From a virus, in the IMG/VR virus record IMGVR_UViG_3300044988_000895, positions 1-63,112 of that record: 63,112 bases of DNA, one strand, 5' to 3'. This document shows positions 8,559 to 18,907 of this stretch, piece by piece. The notes beneath the pieces are model-generated. The model was not told the origin of the DNA. It searched no databases and worked only from the letters and a program-made list of their open reading frames with translations. Each line of letters starts with the position of its first letter. Position 1 is the stretch's first letter. The position numbers were made by a program, and so were the translations under genes.

Positions 8559-9038
8559 TTATACAAATGATAAACGCCAATTGAAAGTTATTTGCATGGA
8601 GGAGGTTTTATTTAAATCTGCAAATGTTACCATGCTATATAAATCGCCATTTGACATTTGAAGTGCCATTTCATTGAGAGCGTATCCATTAGCATCATCA
8701 AATGTTAACACAGATGTGAAAACAACTTGACTTGGAATATTTGGATCAATTTGACTAATGACTGGCTTGCTCGCTCTGGTAATACCAAATAAACCAGTTC
8801 TTTGAGTATCAACATACTTAAGAGTTCCGCCACTGGTTCCTCCATCACCAAAAAGCATACGATTTATGAAATAATCATAAGTGCTTCCGATACTATTGGC
8901 TAGACTTTTGGCTAAGGCTTCTCTGCCCTTACGCAAAATAGTATTTTTTATTTCGGATACTTCTTTGCTACCATCTTTATATTCGATGATTCTTTCTACC
9001 ACGCCAACTACGGTCATTGCTTCATGTTGATTTGTCAT
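8559..9038 (-). CDS. Virion tail/fibre-type structural protein (159 aa)
   Basis: It has the pattern of a widespread phage tail protein family: an N-terminal strand region with KNTILRKGREALAKSLAN, a glycine-rich FGDGGTSGG loop, and a C-terminal ALNEMALQMSNGDLYSMVTFADLNKT stretch ending in a short aromatic strand (FNWRLSF). Such proteins are usually peripheral baseplate or fibre components. The start codon overlaps the stop of the large baseplate gene in an ATGA arrangement, so translation is coupled. Confidence 0.65.
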   Translation of the reverse strand: MTNQHEAMTVVGVVERIIEYKDGSKEVSEIKNTILRKGREALAKSLANSIGSTYDYFINRMLFGDGGTSGGTLKYVDTQRTGLFGITRASKPVISQIDPNIPSQVVFTSVLTFDDANGYALNEMALQMSNGDLYSMVTFADLNKTSSMQITFNWRLSFV

Positions 9039-12000
9039 AATTCGCCTTTCTTCGTATTTCCATCTTGGTAATCTATTATAAATTCAATCTTTTCATTTTG
9101 CTTCAAAGATTCAACAAAATTATCTTTTGGTTGATCTTCTGGTTGATCTTTTGATGCAATAGACATTATTGGATTGATGTTTTCTGAATTTCCTGTCATT
9201 TCACTGCCTCGCCTATCAATTCTGTTAAATGTAACTTCTGGCAAATCAAACTGTTGTCCTGCTATAGTTACATTTTGTGTTTTGGTGTATCTATAAATGG
9301 TGTAACTTTCTGAAGTACCACCAGAAGAGAAAGTCTTCCAATACCTGTCTGAACCTTCGAGAGTTATTGTAGTATTTCCCGATGGATTGTTGCCATCAAT
9401 TTCTTGTATAAAATATAAATCTCCATCAATTTCAATCAAATAATTCTCTTTGAAATAATCATTCTCCAATGGAGTTGATATCAAATTATTGGCTCCATTA
9501 ACAATACCAAGCGAAGATTCTAAATCGCCAACTATTTGAATTTTAAAACCTTTATGACTCATATAGCCAATCTTATTGTCAACTAATCTTTGGAATATTT
9601 CAAGACTTGTTCCAATAACATCGCCATTTGTATAATTTTCAATGTAAAATTGATCGACAGTTCCATCAACAAAACCACTAATCCTATATTCAACACCAGA
9701 AATCTTTTGATAAAACCCAACACTGTAAATATTTCGAACATCATGAAAATCAGAATTTAAAACTTCAGTTCTTCCTCTTGCAGTAACTATAATGCTGCCA
9801 CTTGTAGATGTGAATAATAAATTGTCATCTTTATCGTATGCCTCATAAGAAACAGAACTTACAGATGTTGGCGGAAGTGTTCCATCATCTTGTAATAATA
9901 ATATTTTATTAGGCAGAATGTTTAAGATATCATAAGCTGTTGCTGAATATGCAATAATTTTAATTTTCCACGAACCAGACGAATATCCTTCAGTAACATC
10001 CCAAAGAGATTTAAATTCAGCAAAATCTTTACTGCTATCTGAAAAAGAAAAGATATTATCTTGATATATGTTTATACTACTTGTTGAGTCAATTGGATTT
10101 GAAATCCTAAATGAAAATGCTCTTGAATCAAGTCCTAATAAAGAACCAGCAAATACGGAATTGGTTTCATCCAATGGTTCTGATACTGTATTTACTTCAA
10201 TTGTATTTGCAACAGGATTTTGAATTGTATACTCACCAGCTAAAGTACCACCCAAAACCTTTAAAATTCCTGTTCCATTTAAAACTACGCCAATTTGTTT
10301 AAAATTAACTTCACCAGAAAATAAAACTACACTATCGTTATAGGCAATACCAGATCCAGAATTTACAATAGTAGAACTAGCTAGTGCATTTCTCAATACG
10401 GCAGATGTAGTAAGACCGTTTTTCATGCCCCTATTAAACCACATTTGTGCATTTCCAGAAATGATAAAGTTGCTTTGCTTGTAAGTCATAAGAGCCTCAA
10501 TTTCTTCAATTGGTGGCATTATGACTTCTTCAAAACCTCCATAAATATTCATTACATGTAAAATTGCATGAAAAGGTAAAGATTCACTGAGAACTTCATA
10601 AGCCTCAACAATCCTATCATCACTTAAATTTTTGATTTCTAAATCTATGTTATATTTGCTGCTCAAACTACTAAAGCACGGATCGATGAAATTCTTGTCA
10701 ATATCGCATGGATCATTTGAATTTCTAATCGATCCATTGTATTCATCCATGTTATAAATGTTTTCTGAAAATGGAAATTCTGTTTTTACTTTCCCGAATA
10801 TAACATTGTCATGGAATGGATTTTTTGTCGGAATAATAACATCAAACAAAGGATCTGTTTCTTCAATCAATCTTACATTCCAATTTTTTAATGGGTACTC
10901 TTGATCTCTTTCATCTCTGGTGTCAGAAAGCGATAAAGTTCTTACATAATCTTCTATCGATTGTTCGGAAGGACTATTGATCTCATTATATTTATATACT
11001 AATCTGATCGAATCGCCTTCTTCTAATGTTATTGGATTTACCGAAAGAGTATCACCAATCCATTCTATAGTTGAAATACCATCTATATTTCCAAATTCAA
11101 TATAATCTGATGTTAACAAATCCCATGTGTCACTATCAGAATAACGAATATATAATTCAAAATTATTTAAATCTAATGACAATGCTGTTTTTTCTAATAC
11201 AAAAGTATTTAAATTTCCGTCATAAGTAAACACTTCTTGCCAAGTATAATCGCTAATTACTTGCCACAATCTTGTATACTTTATAAATTTAATTCCAGAT
11301 TGATCCAAGGATTCTATTAGACCACTTATGGTTCCTTTCTTCTTGAAGATTGGCATCGCTCTCTTTATTTGTCTTCTCCACAAATAAGGATCATTTGATT
11401 TAAGCTTCAAGCTGAAAAGATTTGATAGAAATGGCAATAATTTTTCATTCACTACATTTGCATCAAATAAATCAATAATTTGATTCGCATAATCTTCAAT
11501 AATGGTAAATCCATCGGCAGTAGCTAAATTCAATTTGTTTATAACATCTGGAGTTCTATCAAATTCACTAAATCTTATTTTGAATATTTCTGGAGTATAT
11601 CTTTCAAATAAAGTCGCATATTTTTCTGGAACAGTAAAATGCGATGGAACTGCTGTGGCTCTTGTATCGCCTAATAAATTAAATTTCTGATGACTTGATT
11701 TTGTTGTTCCGGCAATTACAGAAGTCCAAGTAAAACAAATGAAATAATCGCCTTCACGATATCCTTGAGCATCCCAAATATATTGAAAATTACCATATAA
11801 AGTATTTCCATTTGCGTCTGTAGACACTTTTGTAATTAATGCATTATCTTGGTCTGTAGATAGCCAAGCTGGAAATTCTGGATTGCCAAGAGTGAATACT
11901 GGTGTTGCATCTTTGTAATAAAATTTTTGTTGCGTAATACTTGATTCGAGATTGACTCTATTCTTTCTGGCTTTAAATATGTTTTCTTCAGTTGGATAAT

Positions 12001-12232
12001 CACAAGCTAATTTCTCAGATTCTAATGTTGTTTGTAGTTTTTCTTTATCATAAATTTCTTGAGTATATTCATTGACGGTTGGATCAATAAAACTTCTTTC
12101 TATAAAATATATTACTATTTTGTCAACCCTATAAGGATCGGACAATAAACAGCCATCATCATCTGGAGTTTCTAACTCAAAAATGATTTCATCAGTTATT
12201 TTTGGATTCTCAGATATTTTTTTTTGTGCCAT
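9035..12232 (-). CDS. Baseplate wedge protein with P2 gpI-like domain (1065 aa)
   Basis: Around residues 235-320 the sequence EKLLPFLSNLFSLKL, DPYLWRRQIKRAMPIF and KKKGTISGLIESLDQSGI matches the core of the P2 gpI / tail protein I family, which links the J-type wedge protein to fibres in contractile tails. The much longer length and the many beta-rich segments downstream make it comparable in role to T4 gp7, a wedge scaffold carrying outer domains. It lies immediately downstream of the J/gp6-like gene, as gpI does in P2. The last 60 residues are polar and charged. Domain boundaries beyond the I-like core are not clear. Confidence 0.75.
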   Translation of the reverse strand: MAQKKISENPKITDEIIFELETPDDDGCLLSDPYRVDKIVIYFIERSFIDPTVNEYTQEIYDKEKLQTTLESEKLACDYPTEENIFKARKNRVNLESSITQQKFYYKDATPVFTLGNPEFPAWLSTDQDNALITKVSTDANGNTLYGNFQYIWDAQGYREGDYFICFTWTSVIAGTTKSSHQKFNLLGDTRATAVPSHFTVPEKYATLFERYTPEIFKIRFSEFDRTPDVINKLNLATADGFTIIEDYANQIIDLFDANVVNEKLLPFLSNLFSLKLKSNDPYLWRRQIKRAMPIFKKKGTISGLIESLDQSGIKFIKYTRLWQVISDYTWQEVFTYDGNLNTFVLEKTALSLDLNNFELYIRYSDSDTWDLLTSDYIEFGNIDGISTIEWIGDTLSVNPITLEEGDSIRLVYKYNEINSPSEQSIEDYVRTLSLSDTRDERDQEYPLKNWNVRLIEETDPLFDVIIPTKNPFHDNVIFGKVKTEFPFSENIYNMDEYNGSIRNSNDPCDIDKNFIDPCFSSLSSKYNIDLEIKNLSDDRIVEAYEVLSESLPFHAILHVMNIYGGFEEVIMPPIEEIEALMTYKQSNFIISGNAQMWFNRGMKNGLTTSAVLRNALASSTIVNSGSGIAYNDSVVLFSGEVNFKQIGVVLNGTGILKVLGGTLAGEYTIQNPVANTIEVNTVSEPLDETNSVFAGSLLGLDSRAFSFRISNPIDSTSSINIYQDNIFSFSDSSKDFAEFKSLWDVTEGYSSGSWKIKIIAYSATAYDILNILPNKILLLQDDGTLPPTSVSSVSYEAYDKDDNLLFTSTSGSIIVTARGRTEVLNSDFHDVRNIYSVGFYQKISGVEYRISGFVDGTVDQFYIENYTNGDVIGTSLEIFQRLVDNKIGYMSHKGFKIQIVGDLESSLGIVNGANNLISTPLENDYFKENYLIEIDGDLYFIQEIDGNNPSGNTTITLEGSDRYWKTFSSGGTSESYTIYRYTKTQNVTIAGQQFDLPEVTFNRIDRRGSEMTGNSENINPIMSIASKDQPEDQPKDNFVESLKQNEKIEFIIDYQDGNTKKGEL

Positions 12233-12237
12233 TGTAA

Positions 12238-13794
12238 TTATTCGTAAACGAATCCTAATTCAATAATGTCAGATCTAATTATTTCATAAAATTTAGTTGT
12301 AACAATATTTGTAGCCCCTAAAGTTATATCATCTGTATTAAATGTAATATCAACTGATTTAATTTCCTTTAAATCAGAAAATTCTTTTATTAGATCATTT
12401 TCTTTTAATGTTTTGCCATACTCCCAACGATTAATACTGAAAAATGCATCTATTCTATTTGAAATTTTAACTCTAAGCTCATCTTCAAATTTTCGATATA
12501 ATTTATCCATTGTGATTGAAATATTTACATCAACATTAACAACTACTCCGTCTTTTATACAAACATAATCTGTGATCATTTTTTTTGATTCTATGTAAGA
12601 CATCAATTCTGTTTTTAGTTGATCACTAGCAACTTCTAAAGTGTTTTTATCTTTTCTTGAAAGAATATAAAGATCTATAATATTTGCTGCACATCCATGA
12701 TTTCTTAAAACAGCAATAGATTTTCCAATCTGACCATTATATGGTGATACATATAAGTCGGCAAGAGTTTTATAATCTAAACCTGTAACTGCTCTGTCTT
12801 GAGTTCGAAGATACATTGGCAATTTTCTTCGAATGTCTTCAATCGTATCTCCATCATATCCATATTGTGCTTTTGTGTAATTGTTCAAAAATACACCTAT
12901 TGGATAATTTAATCCGGGAACATTAACCAATACAGAACTTTGTGTTGCGTTTGTTACAAGATTTCCAATAGTTCCACCGCCAGTCCTATAATAGATGCTG
13001 ATATTAGATCCTTTGGATGGAACCATACCAGCAACTCCATTTCCAAAAATGAAATATGCTGAAAAATTTGAATCAAATTCAACTCTGTATTCTCTAAATG
13101 GTTGAGACTCAGTGAAATAATCAACTTTATTCCACATAACTCCATCTACAAAAACTTGCATAGAATCATATATGACTGATTGTTTTCTAGATTGAATTGT
13201 TTGATTTCTAGATCCGTTGCTGGCGATTTCTTCAAATATTGTTTTTCCTTGTAGCCCAATAATACTGGCATTTACCACACTATTTGCTGAAATTATAATG
13301 TCTTCATCAAAAATAGGATTTCCATCTGAGTCAGCTGAAAATAATTCTATTTTTACTGAGGTTCCTCCGCCATTGACTTCAAATCCGATTGGCGTTGGTA
13401 TTCTTACATCTGTTGTGATTGGATTGTTTATTGATGCTGTCCAATAACTTTTCGCTGCTACTGGTGGTTGTGGATTGTAACCAACTAGTTTGCAAAGCCT
13501 AAAAGCATTGTCAATTTCAGAAACAGTATCAATGAAAATTTCATTTGCGATTTGATCCAACTTAAATGAAAGTGTATCTGCTATAAATGCCCAATTTTCA
13601 ATAAGCATAATTGCTAGAGATGATTCTACAAAATCTGTAAACTCATTGGAAAATCGTTGCTGTGTGAATTCAATCAATCTTGTTTTCATAGACCAAAAAT
13701 CTTGATTGGTATAATTCAAATTAAACACATTAGGCTTGCCGATTACTTCGGAAGTTGCGTAAGGTTCAATATTAAATGGACAATTATTTGTCAT
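12238..13794 (-). CDS. Baseplate J-like wedge protein (T4 gp6 equivalent)
   Basis: The 518 residues fit the baseplate J / T4 gp6 family. An early helical region (IEFTQQRFSNEFTDFVESSLAIMLIENWAFIAD) leads to a core with RIPTPIGFEV, then YDGDTIEDIRRKLPMYLRTQDRAVTGLDYK, the family's most conserved stretch. A C-terminal part (VDVNISITMDKLYRKFEDEL) follows. This protein dimerises to form the inner wedge ring that holds the baseplate around the hub. It is flanked by the gp25-like and gpI-like genes, the usual order for contractile tails. Confidence 0.9.
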   Translation of the reverse strand: MTNNCPFNIEPYATSEVIGKPNVFNLNYTNQDFWSMKTRLIEFTQQRFSNEFTDFVESSLAIMLIENWAFIADTLSFKLDQIANEIFIDTVSEIDNAFRLCKLVGYNPQPPVAAKSYWTASINNPITTDVRIPTPIGFEVNGGGTSVKIELFSADSDGNPIFDEDIIISANSVVNASIIGLQGKTIFEEIASNGSRNQTIQSRKQSVIYDSMQVFVDGVMWNKVDYFTESQPFREYRVEFDSNFSAYFIFGNGVAGMVPSKGSNISIYYRTGGGTIGNLVTNATQSSVLVNVPGLNYPIGVFLNNYTKAQYGYDGDTIEDIRRKLPMYLRTQDRAVTGLDYKTLADLYVSPYNGQIGKSIAVLRNHGCAANIIDLYILSRKDKNTLEVASDQLKTELMSYIESKKMITDYVCIKDGVVVNVDVNISITMDKLYRKFEDELRVKISNRIDAFFSINRWEYGKTLKENDLIKEFSDLKEIKSVDITFNTDDITLGATNIVTTKFYEIIRSDIIELGFVYE

Positions 13795-13795
13795 C

Positions 13796-14224
13796 CTATG
13801 CCCCCAATGGTATTTCTAATTTTAATTCTTGTATTTTCGTAATTTCCAACCTATCGAAAAATGTTATTCTTATAAGTAAAACACTTTCATTTGTAGGATT
13901 TTCATCCAATGGATTCGCACTATCTTTATCTAAACCGCTTTGAATATATATGTTTTCTATTGCTACTCTTGGTTCCCAAGTTCTTATAGAAAATGCAATC
14001 ATATCTCGTGCTTCACGCACAGTTACTGGATCATTAGGATTAAAGAACAACTTTCTTAACGGAGTTCCATAATTAGCCAACATCACTCTCTCTCTTGGAT
14101 TGGTTAGCAATAGAACAATCAAATCTGATTTTATTTGATCGATACCATGTTGAATATAAAAAAAACCTTTCGGAGTTTTTGTAATTGGATATGGAACACC
14201 TTTAAAACTTTTTATATTAATCAT
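13796..14224 (-). CDS. gp25/GPW-like baseplate wedge protein
   Basis: A typical gp25 family member of 142 residues. GFFYIQHGIDQIKSDLIVLLLTNPRERVMLANYG contains the N-terminal helix and the conserved PxER-type loop (NPRERVM). It is followed by LRKLFFNPNDPVTVREARDMIAFSIRTWEPRVAI. gp25 primes sheath assembly and is one of the most conserved parts of contractile injection machines. Its start overlaps the stop of the gp5-like gene by four bases. Confidence 0.93.
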   Translation of the reverse strand: MINIKSFKGVPYPITKTPKGFFYIQHGIDQIKSDLIVLLLTNPRERVMLANYGTPLRKLFFNPNDPVTVREARDMIAFSIRTWEPRVAIENIYIQSGLDKDSANPLDENPTNESVLLIRITFFDRLEITKIQELKLEIPLGA

Positions 14225-16470
14225 GAGTTAATGCCTTGTTCGTCAAGATTTCCGTCACATTTATTTTTAGCAAAAGGCAACATACTAAATATGCTCATAC
14301 AAGGATCTTTATCTCCTAAACTACCAATAATTTTTGAACTTGCCCTAATTGCACCAGTAGATGGATCATACATAAGAATCATTCCAATTTTTGGAGAATC
14401 CTCTTCTCCAGCAGTTCCAGCTAATAAAGCTATAAATTCTTTTGCAAAGAATATGTGCGATTTATCTGTCATATTTACATAGTAATTTTTGGTGTAAACA
14501 AGTTTGAATTTACTGATAATTTCAATCTTATTTGCAGGTTTGGAGCAGCCACCAATATCTCCAATAACTTCAATGTGATCATCAGTTGTGGCAACTATAT
14601 GATTTCCAGCAACTCTTAAGAAGACATATCCGGGACCATCTTTCTTTTCTTGATATCTGTGAATATGAGGACCACGACAATTGTCATGGTGAGGACAATA
14701 TATTTGAATATATTGTTGATCAGTTTTTTGTTGATCAAAATCATCACGCATGGAAAATTCAAGACCATAGCCACTTCTAATTTTTACATATGCTTTTTTC
14801 GATAGTGGCTGTGGGTCTCCTCCATGACCAACTGGATTTTGTTCTTCGTTTTGTTTTTCTGGAGAGAGACTTTTTCTCGAATCATAACAATAATCAAGTT
14901 CCTCATCAATCATTTCAAATTGATGTTTACTTGATGTTTGCATGCTTATACCATGATGTTTACCGGCTATGCATTTTTGTTTTTCATGATCGTTAAGCTC
15001 AATTCTATTGCCATGAGCAGTAAGAAGTTTAATCCCATTCCATTCGCTTCTTTTATTTGGTTCATCTTCCAAATCACTCATTTCAATCATATGTCCAGTA
15101 GTAGACTTCATATAAGTTCTACCTTCATAAACATCACCAGCACCAAAATTAAATGGCTTAGTACTTCTTTCCCAATCTGGAATGCCTTCGGGGTGACGAA
15201 CAGAATCATCCATTACAAATGTATGACCAGAAACAGACATTAATTGAATTCCAGTTTGGGGAAGATCACATGTGTTGTTTTGTGGAGTTTCTGGTCCTTT
15301 ATATGGACGACATTCGTTTTCGTGTTTAAAATAAGGATTTTGACCAATTTGATCTTTGTAATGTGTTGATTTTGGATGACCAGTTCTTGCATTTGATTTG
15401 AATTTTGGAATTAATTGCCCACACATGGGAATTTCTGAAGTTTTTTCTATTATTGGTTGAATATTTTTTGCATTTTGCTCTTGGTTTGTTAAAGCCTTGC
15501 CACCGTCACTCAAATCGGTATAACTTTCTGCATTAACATTATCTCCAGAAGAATCAGTTGCTGCGATTTTTCTATCAATACCAATTGATCTTGCCAAATC
15601 TGGATATGGCATTTCTGGAACACCAGCAAGACAACTCACATCATCATCTGGAACTATTTCTTTAGTATTTGGATATGTGACTCTACAATCTGGATGCGCC
15701 CACTGACCACCATAATGAAGATGGTCATCCTTCATCATAATCCAATTACCAGTACTTGACATTAATTCTATTCTTTTCCATCTTCGATTACACTTAGGAT
15801 CTCCATCAACCATTTTAAGCATATGCTTTTCTGGAGTTTTAAATCCATAAATGTTTGGATATGTTATAAGCTTTTGAACTTCTGGTTTATCAGCAAAATC
15901 AAGAATAGATGTTAAATCAAAACCATTGTAAGACTCTGTATTCCAAGGAGGCAAAACTTGCGACCCATCATTTGGACCAACAAGATATCCTTTTCTATGA
16001 CCTTCATGAATCTTGTTATATTCATCCATGAGTTGATTAACACCCCAATTGTGACCTCCGTCTGGACCACGATTTCTAGACCATACAGTTCCAATATAAT
16101 ATGCCGAAGATCGATTACCACTTTCGAAAATTAAAGCAACTGATGATCCTGCAGGTGGAACCCAACTTAAACCAGAATCATCAAATCCTCCCATGGCTGA
16201 AATTGGATTAGCCCAAGGAAGCTCTTTTATCAAAACATTGGCACGGTGTAGTTTTGGATGAAAAAATTTAATTCTATTTTGCTTCCATATGTCGATTGTT
16301 TCAATTACCAAACCAACCATAACACCAAAGAAAGTATCTTTAGTATCTGGAGCTTTATTTTGTTGATCAGACCTAGAAATTGCTTTTGTTGAATAATCAA
16401 CATCTCCAAGTTGAAGCTGCAAACTTTCAATTCTTCTTTCGAGCGTAGCAATTTTTTCATTTAAACTCAT
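14221..16470 (-). CDS. gp5/VgrG-like central spike protein without visible lysozyme domain
   Basis: After a short N-terminal coiled coil (LERRIESLQLQLG), residues 45-150 form an OB-fold like that of T4 gp5 (FGVMVGLVIETIDIWKQNRIKFF, later SSVALIFESGNRSSAYYIGTVW). The rest holds several short modules ending in metal- or beta-helix-type strands (HTFVMDDSV, GHMIEMSDLE, GNRIELNDHEK, KHQFEMIDEE, DHIEVIGDIGG), spaced as in VgrG spike proteins. No lysozyme or other peptidoglycan hydrolase motif was seen between OB-fold and needle, unlike T4 gp5. It pierces the outer membrane at the tail tip and pairs with the hub gene directly upstream. Confidence 0.8.
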   Translation of the reverse strand: MSLNEKIATLERRIESLQLQLGDVDYSTKAISRSDQQNKAPDTKDTFFGVMVGLVIETIDIWKQNRIKFFHPKLHRANVLIKELPWANPISAMGGFDDSGLSWVPPAGSSVALIFESGNRSSAYYIGTVWSRNRGPDGGHNWGVNQLMDEYNKIHEGHRKGYLVGPNDGSQVLPPWNTESYNGFDLTSILDFADKPEVQKLITYPNIYGFKTPEKHMLKMVDGDPKCNRRWKRIELMSSTGNWIMMKDDHLHYGGQWAHPDCRVTYPNTKEIVPDDDVSCLAGVPEMPYPDLARSIGIDRKIAATDSSGDNVNAESYTDLSDGGKALTNQEQNAKNIQPIIEKTSEIPMCGQLIPKFKSNARTGHPKSTHYKDQIGQNPYFKHENECRPYKGPETPQNNTCDLPQTGIQLMSVSGHTFVMDDSVRHPEGIPDWERSTKPFNFGAGDVYEGRTYMKSTTGHMIEMSDLEDEPNKRSEWNGIKLLTAHGNRIELNDHEKQKCIAGKHHGISMQTSSKHQFEMIDEELDYCYDSRKSLSPEKQNEEQNPVGHGGDPQPLSKKAYVKIRSGYGLEFSMRDDFDQQKTDQQYIQIYCPHHDNCRGPHIHRYQEKKDGPGYVFLRVAGNHIVATTDDHIEVIGDIGGCSKPANKIEIISKFKLVYTKNYYVNMTDKSHIFFAKEFIALLAGTAGEEDSPKIGMILMYDPSTGAIRASSKIIGSLGDKDPCMSIFSMLPFAKNKCDGNLDEQGINS

Positions 16471-16489
16471 ATTATTTTTCCATTTATTT

Positions 16490-17992
16490 TTAATCTGTTT
16501 CGCCTACAAAAGTACCATCTCCAGTATTGTCCATGAAAGGACCTTCAGATCCATCGCCACCAATAGGATCATCAGCACTAAGTTCTGCATTTGGAACTGG
16601 TAAACTTACAGACAACTTAGTTATAAACTTACCAGCTTCAATCTGATGATCTACGCCCATGATCATCCATTTCTTATTTGATAAAATTTTATTTATTGGT
16701 GGATCTGCAAGCCAAGTATCACAATTTGGAGAATCTTTATCACCTATTGAAAATGGACTTATAACTACAATAGAAACAAATCTTCCAATAGTTTCGGTCA
16801 AATAATAAAAATCTTTAGCATTTCCAATTATGCTTAGTTCTCCCTTTATGCTTCTAGCTTGATCGAAAGGTTTATTTGCTGTAGTGTGAGCAGCAGTTGA
16901 TTTTTCTAAAAGAATAACTCTGCTTTCTTGAGGAACAGAGTAATCGTATTCGCTAGGTATTGATTGAGCATTACCAGAACCAGAAGCTTCAATTGGACTT
17001 AAATTGGGATCTTCTTTATTTTTAGCCATTTGGCTAGAAGTGCCGCCACCAGAAACACCACCAAAACCACCAGCATCAAGAATCCATTCTATTTCTGGAT
17101 TAAATTCAATAACTGGACTGCAATTCCCACCATTTACTATATAAGTTTTTTCGACACTCTTGCAGTCGCAATTTTCATCTGGCAGACATTGATCATCCTC
17201 ATGTATGATTAATCTTGGACCAGTTTTTTCTGATGGATCATATTTAAAATATACACCAAGTTCGAATCCTTGAGTTCTTATTATGCTCACCCAATTTCTT
17301 ATAACTGACAAAATAGGCAATTCATTCGGTTTCCAAATTGCTTGAATTCCATCACCACCACCAGTAGGAAATTCAAATTCTAATTCTTCTCCATCCCTAT
17401 TTATAAAAGCAACTTCTATTGGAGGGTCTTCTTCTGCACACATGTCTATGATTGCTTCTTTTAATGTTTTTAAATTTCCTTCTGAACCTTGAATTTTTTC
17501 TATTCTTCTGTCATTATGCCTTTGCATTAAATCTGTACATTCTAATTTTATTTTTGTAATACCTTTATCAATATTTGTAAAAAGCTTTTTAGGCATGAAA
17601 TGAATCCAGTCAGATAGTTCCTCTTTTACTTGTCCGCTTTGACAATCTTTAAGCAACCATCCAAATCTAAATTTATTTTCAATTGTTTCTTTTTCCGCAA
17701 GTTTTATAGTTTTATTGAGAAGACGAACAACATCAGCATAAGCATTTGAGCCTTCTCCCAACAATTCAAATTCAACTTTCATTCCTCCATTTGCTTGTTG
17801 AAGTCCATACTGCATTGAACTTATTACCATTTTATGTGGGCTTTGTTCAAATGAATCATTTCCACAATTTACTTTGAATGTTCCATTTTTCATTTCCATT
17901 TCAACATAAGGAGCATACACCTCTGATTCTGGAGGTATTTCTATAGATCCACATACATATTTTTGTATTTCTTCATTTATTATACAAGCCAT
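16490..17992 (-). CDS. Baseplate hub protein, gp27/gpD-like (inferred)
   Basis: A 500-residue protein placed directly before the spike gene, where hub proteins of the T4 gp27 / P2 gpD type lie. The C-terminal stretch WMIMGVDHQIEAGKFITKLSVSLPV resembles the last strand region of hub proteins, and the first 100 residues contain two beta-rich blocks. A Cys-rich insert (CLPDENCDCKSVEKTYIVNGGNC, counted across two motifs) and a Gly-Ser linker lie in the middle, and the C-terminus is acidic. Homology is weak by eye, so the assignment rests mostly on gene order. Confidence 0.6.
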   Translation of the reverse strand: MACIINEEIQKYVCGSIEIPPESEVYAPYVEMEMKNGTFKVNCGNDSFEQSPHKMVISSMQYGLQQANGGMKVEFELLGEGSNAYADVVRLLNKTIKLAEKETIENKFRFGWLLKDCQSGQVKEELSDWIHFMPKKLFTNIDKGITKIKLECTDLMQRHNDRRIEKIQGSEGNLKTLKEAIIDMCAEEDPPIEVAFINRDGEELEFEFPTGGGDGIQAIWKPNELPILSVIRNWVSIIRTQGFELGVYFKYDPSEKTGPRLIIHEDDQCLPDENCDCKSVEKTYIVNGGNCSPVIEFNPEIEWILDAGGFGGVSGGGTSSQMAKNKEDPNLSPIEASGSGNAQSIPSEYDYSVPQESRVILLEKSTAAHTTANKPFDQARSIKGELSIIGNAKDFYYLTETIGRFVSIVVISPFSIGDKDSPNCDTWLADPPINKILSNKKWMIMGVDHQIEAGKFITKLSVSLPVPNAELSADDPIGGDGSEGPFMDNTGDGTFVGETD

Positions 17993-17999
17993 TAATTCC

Positions 18000-18323
18000 T
18001 CAATTAAAAGTTTCTGGTATAAGTATACTTAAACCTGATTTAAAATCCCAAATATCACGGATATTATTTTTTTCCATTATTTTCCACCAGAACATAGAAG
18101 TTCCATAAAAGTCTTGCGATACTAAGTCTGGTCTATATTCGGTTGATTTATTTATAACAGTATATTTATCTCTATCACCAGATGAAATATTTCGTCTTCT
18201 ATAAAGAGGAAATGTAATATACTTATCTTCACCATAATAAATTACTTTGTTATCTTCATAACGACTTCCTGAAGCAACCATTTTATTAGCTAATATTTTT
18301 GTAATTTCTATTTTATTCGCCAT
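18000..18323 (-). CDS. LysM-like/gp53-type baseplate protein (107 aa)
   Basis: The second half, YRPDLVSQDFYGTSMFWWKIMEKNNIRD, followed by SGLSILIPE, matches the LysM-like pattern of small baseplate proteins (gp53-like wedge proteins and P2 gpX-like proteins) in which a start-of-process D-x-x-S and a closing LxIP are conserved. Such proteins sit at the baseplate and link wedges or hub. It is preceded by a strong GGAGG ribosome site and its start abuts the previous gene. Confidence 0.7.
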   Translation of the reverse strand: MANKIEITKILANKMVASGSRYEDNKVIYYGEDKYITFPLYRRRNISSGDRDKYTVINKSTEYRPDLVSQDFYGTSMFWWKIMEKNNIRDIWDFKSGLSILIPETFN

Positions 18324-18898
18324 TAAATACCTCCAGTGCCAGTCACAACAATATCTTCTGCAAATGGTAAACTTGAAGAATTATATACAACTTCAAAATT
18401 TAAACTAACATCAACTTTATATGGACATCCAGTTTCTTCATCCCACGGAACTTGGGAATCAAATTTCACATTATAATCCAACAGTACAACGCATAAAGGA
18501 ATAGTAGCCAAAATATCTTTGCATTTAATTTTCATAATTGGAGGAGGAGCATAAGGAGCAGATGCTCGTTTTGGATAAACATGTGCTTCTAACCATCTTA
18601 GTGTTGTCATTATTGCTTCTGCAGAACGACTACCTGATTTTTTTTGCACAAAAAAATGACATTCAACACTAATATTTCTATTGTCTGAATTTGAATAAGC
18701 TTTGATTGGTGCTGACCTACCAATTCCAGTTTCATCATTGTATTTTGCTGATTTTTTATCACTTATATCTGGAATATTATCAAAATACATTTGTATTGAA
18801 TTATCACTTGCGTATAAATTTCCATTTGCCGACAAATCACTTTGCAAATAACAATCTTCAATCTTTTCTAATCTACCATCGCCATTTGTTGCTCTCAT
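18323..18898 (-). CDS. Tail tube/baseplate junction protein (probable tube initiator)
   Basis: The segment KYNDETGIGRSAPIKAYSNSDNRNISVECHFF is typical of a family of small proteins found between tape measure and LysM-like genes in large contractile phages. It contains the conserved GRSAPI and a following RxISxxxxF strand. The length of 191 residues, the beta-rich composition and the position are consistent with a protein that starts tube assembly on the hub (the role of T4 gp48/gp54). The exact equivalence is inference. Confidence 0.6.
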   Translation of the reverse strand: MRATNGDGRLEKIEDCYLQSDLSANGNLYASDNSIQMYFDNIPDISDKKSAKYNDETGIGRSAPIKAYSNSDNRNISVECHFFVQKKSGSRSAEAIMTTLRWLEAHVYPKRASAPYAPPPIMKIKCKDILATIPLCVVLLDYNVKFDSQVPWDEETGCPYKVDVSLNFEVVYNSSSLPFAEDIVVTGTGGI

Positions 18899-18907
18899 TT
18901 TTTACCT

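Noticed and set aside
18145-18155. Perfect TATAAATA on the minus strand
   Set aside because: It lies inside the LysM-like gene about 160 bp before the next start, so chance in AT-rich coding sequence is likely.
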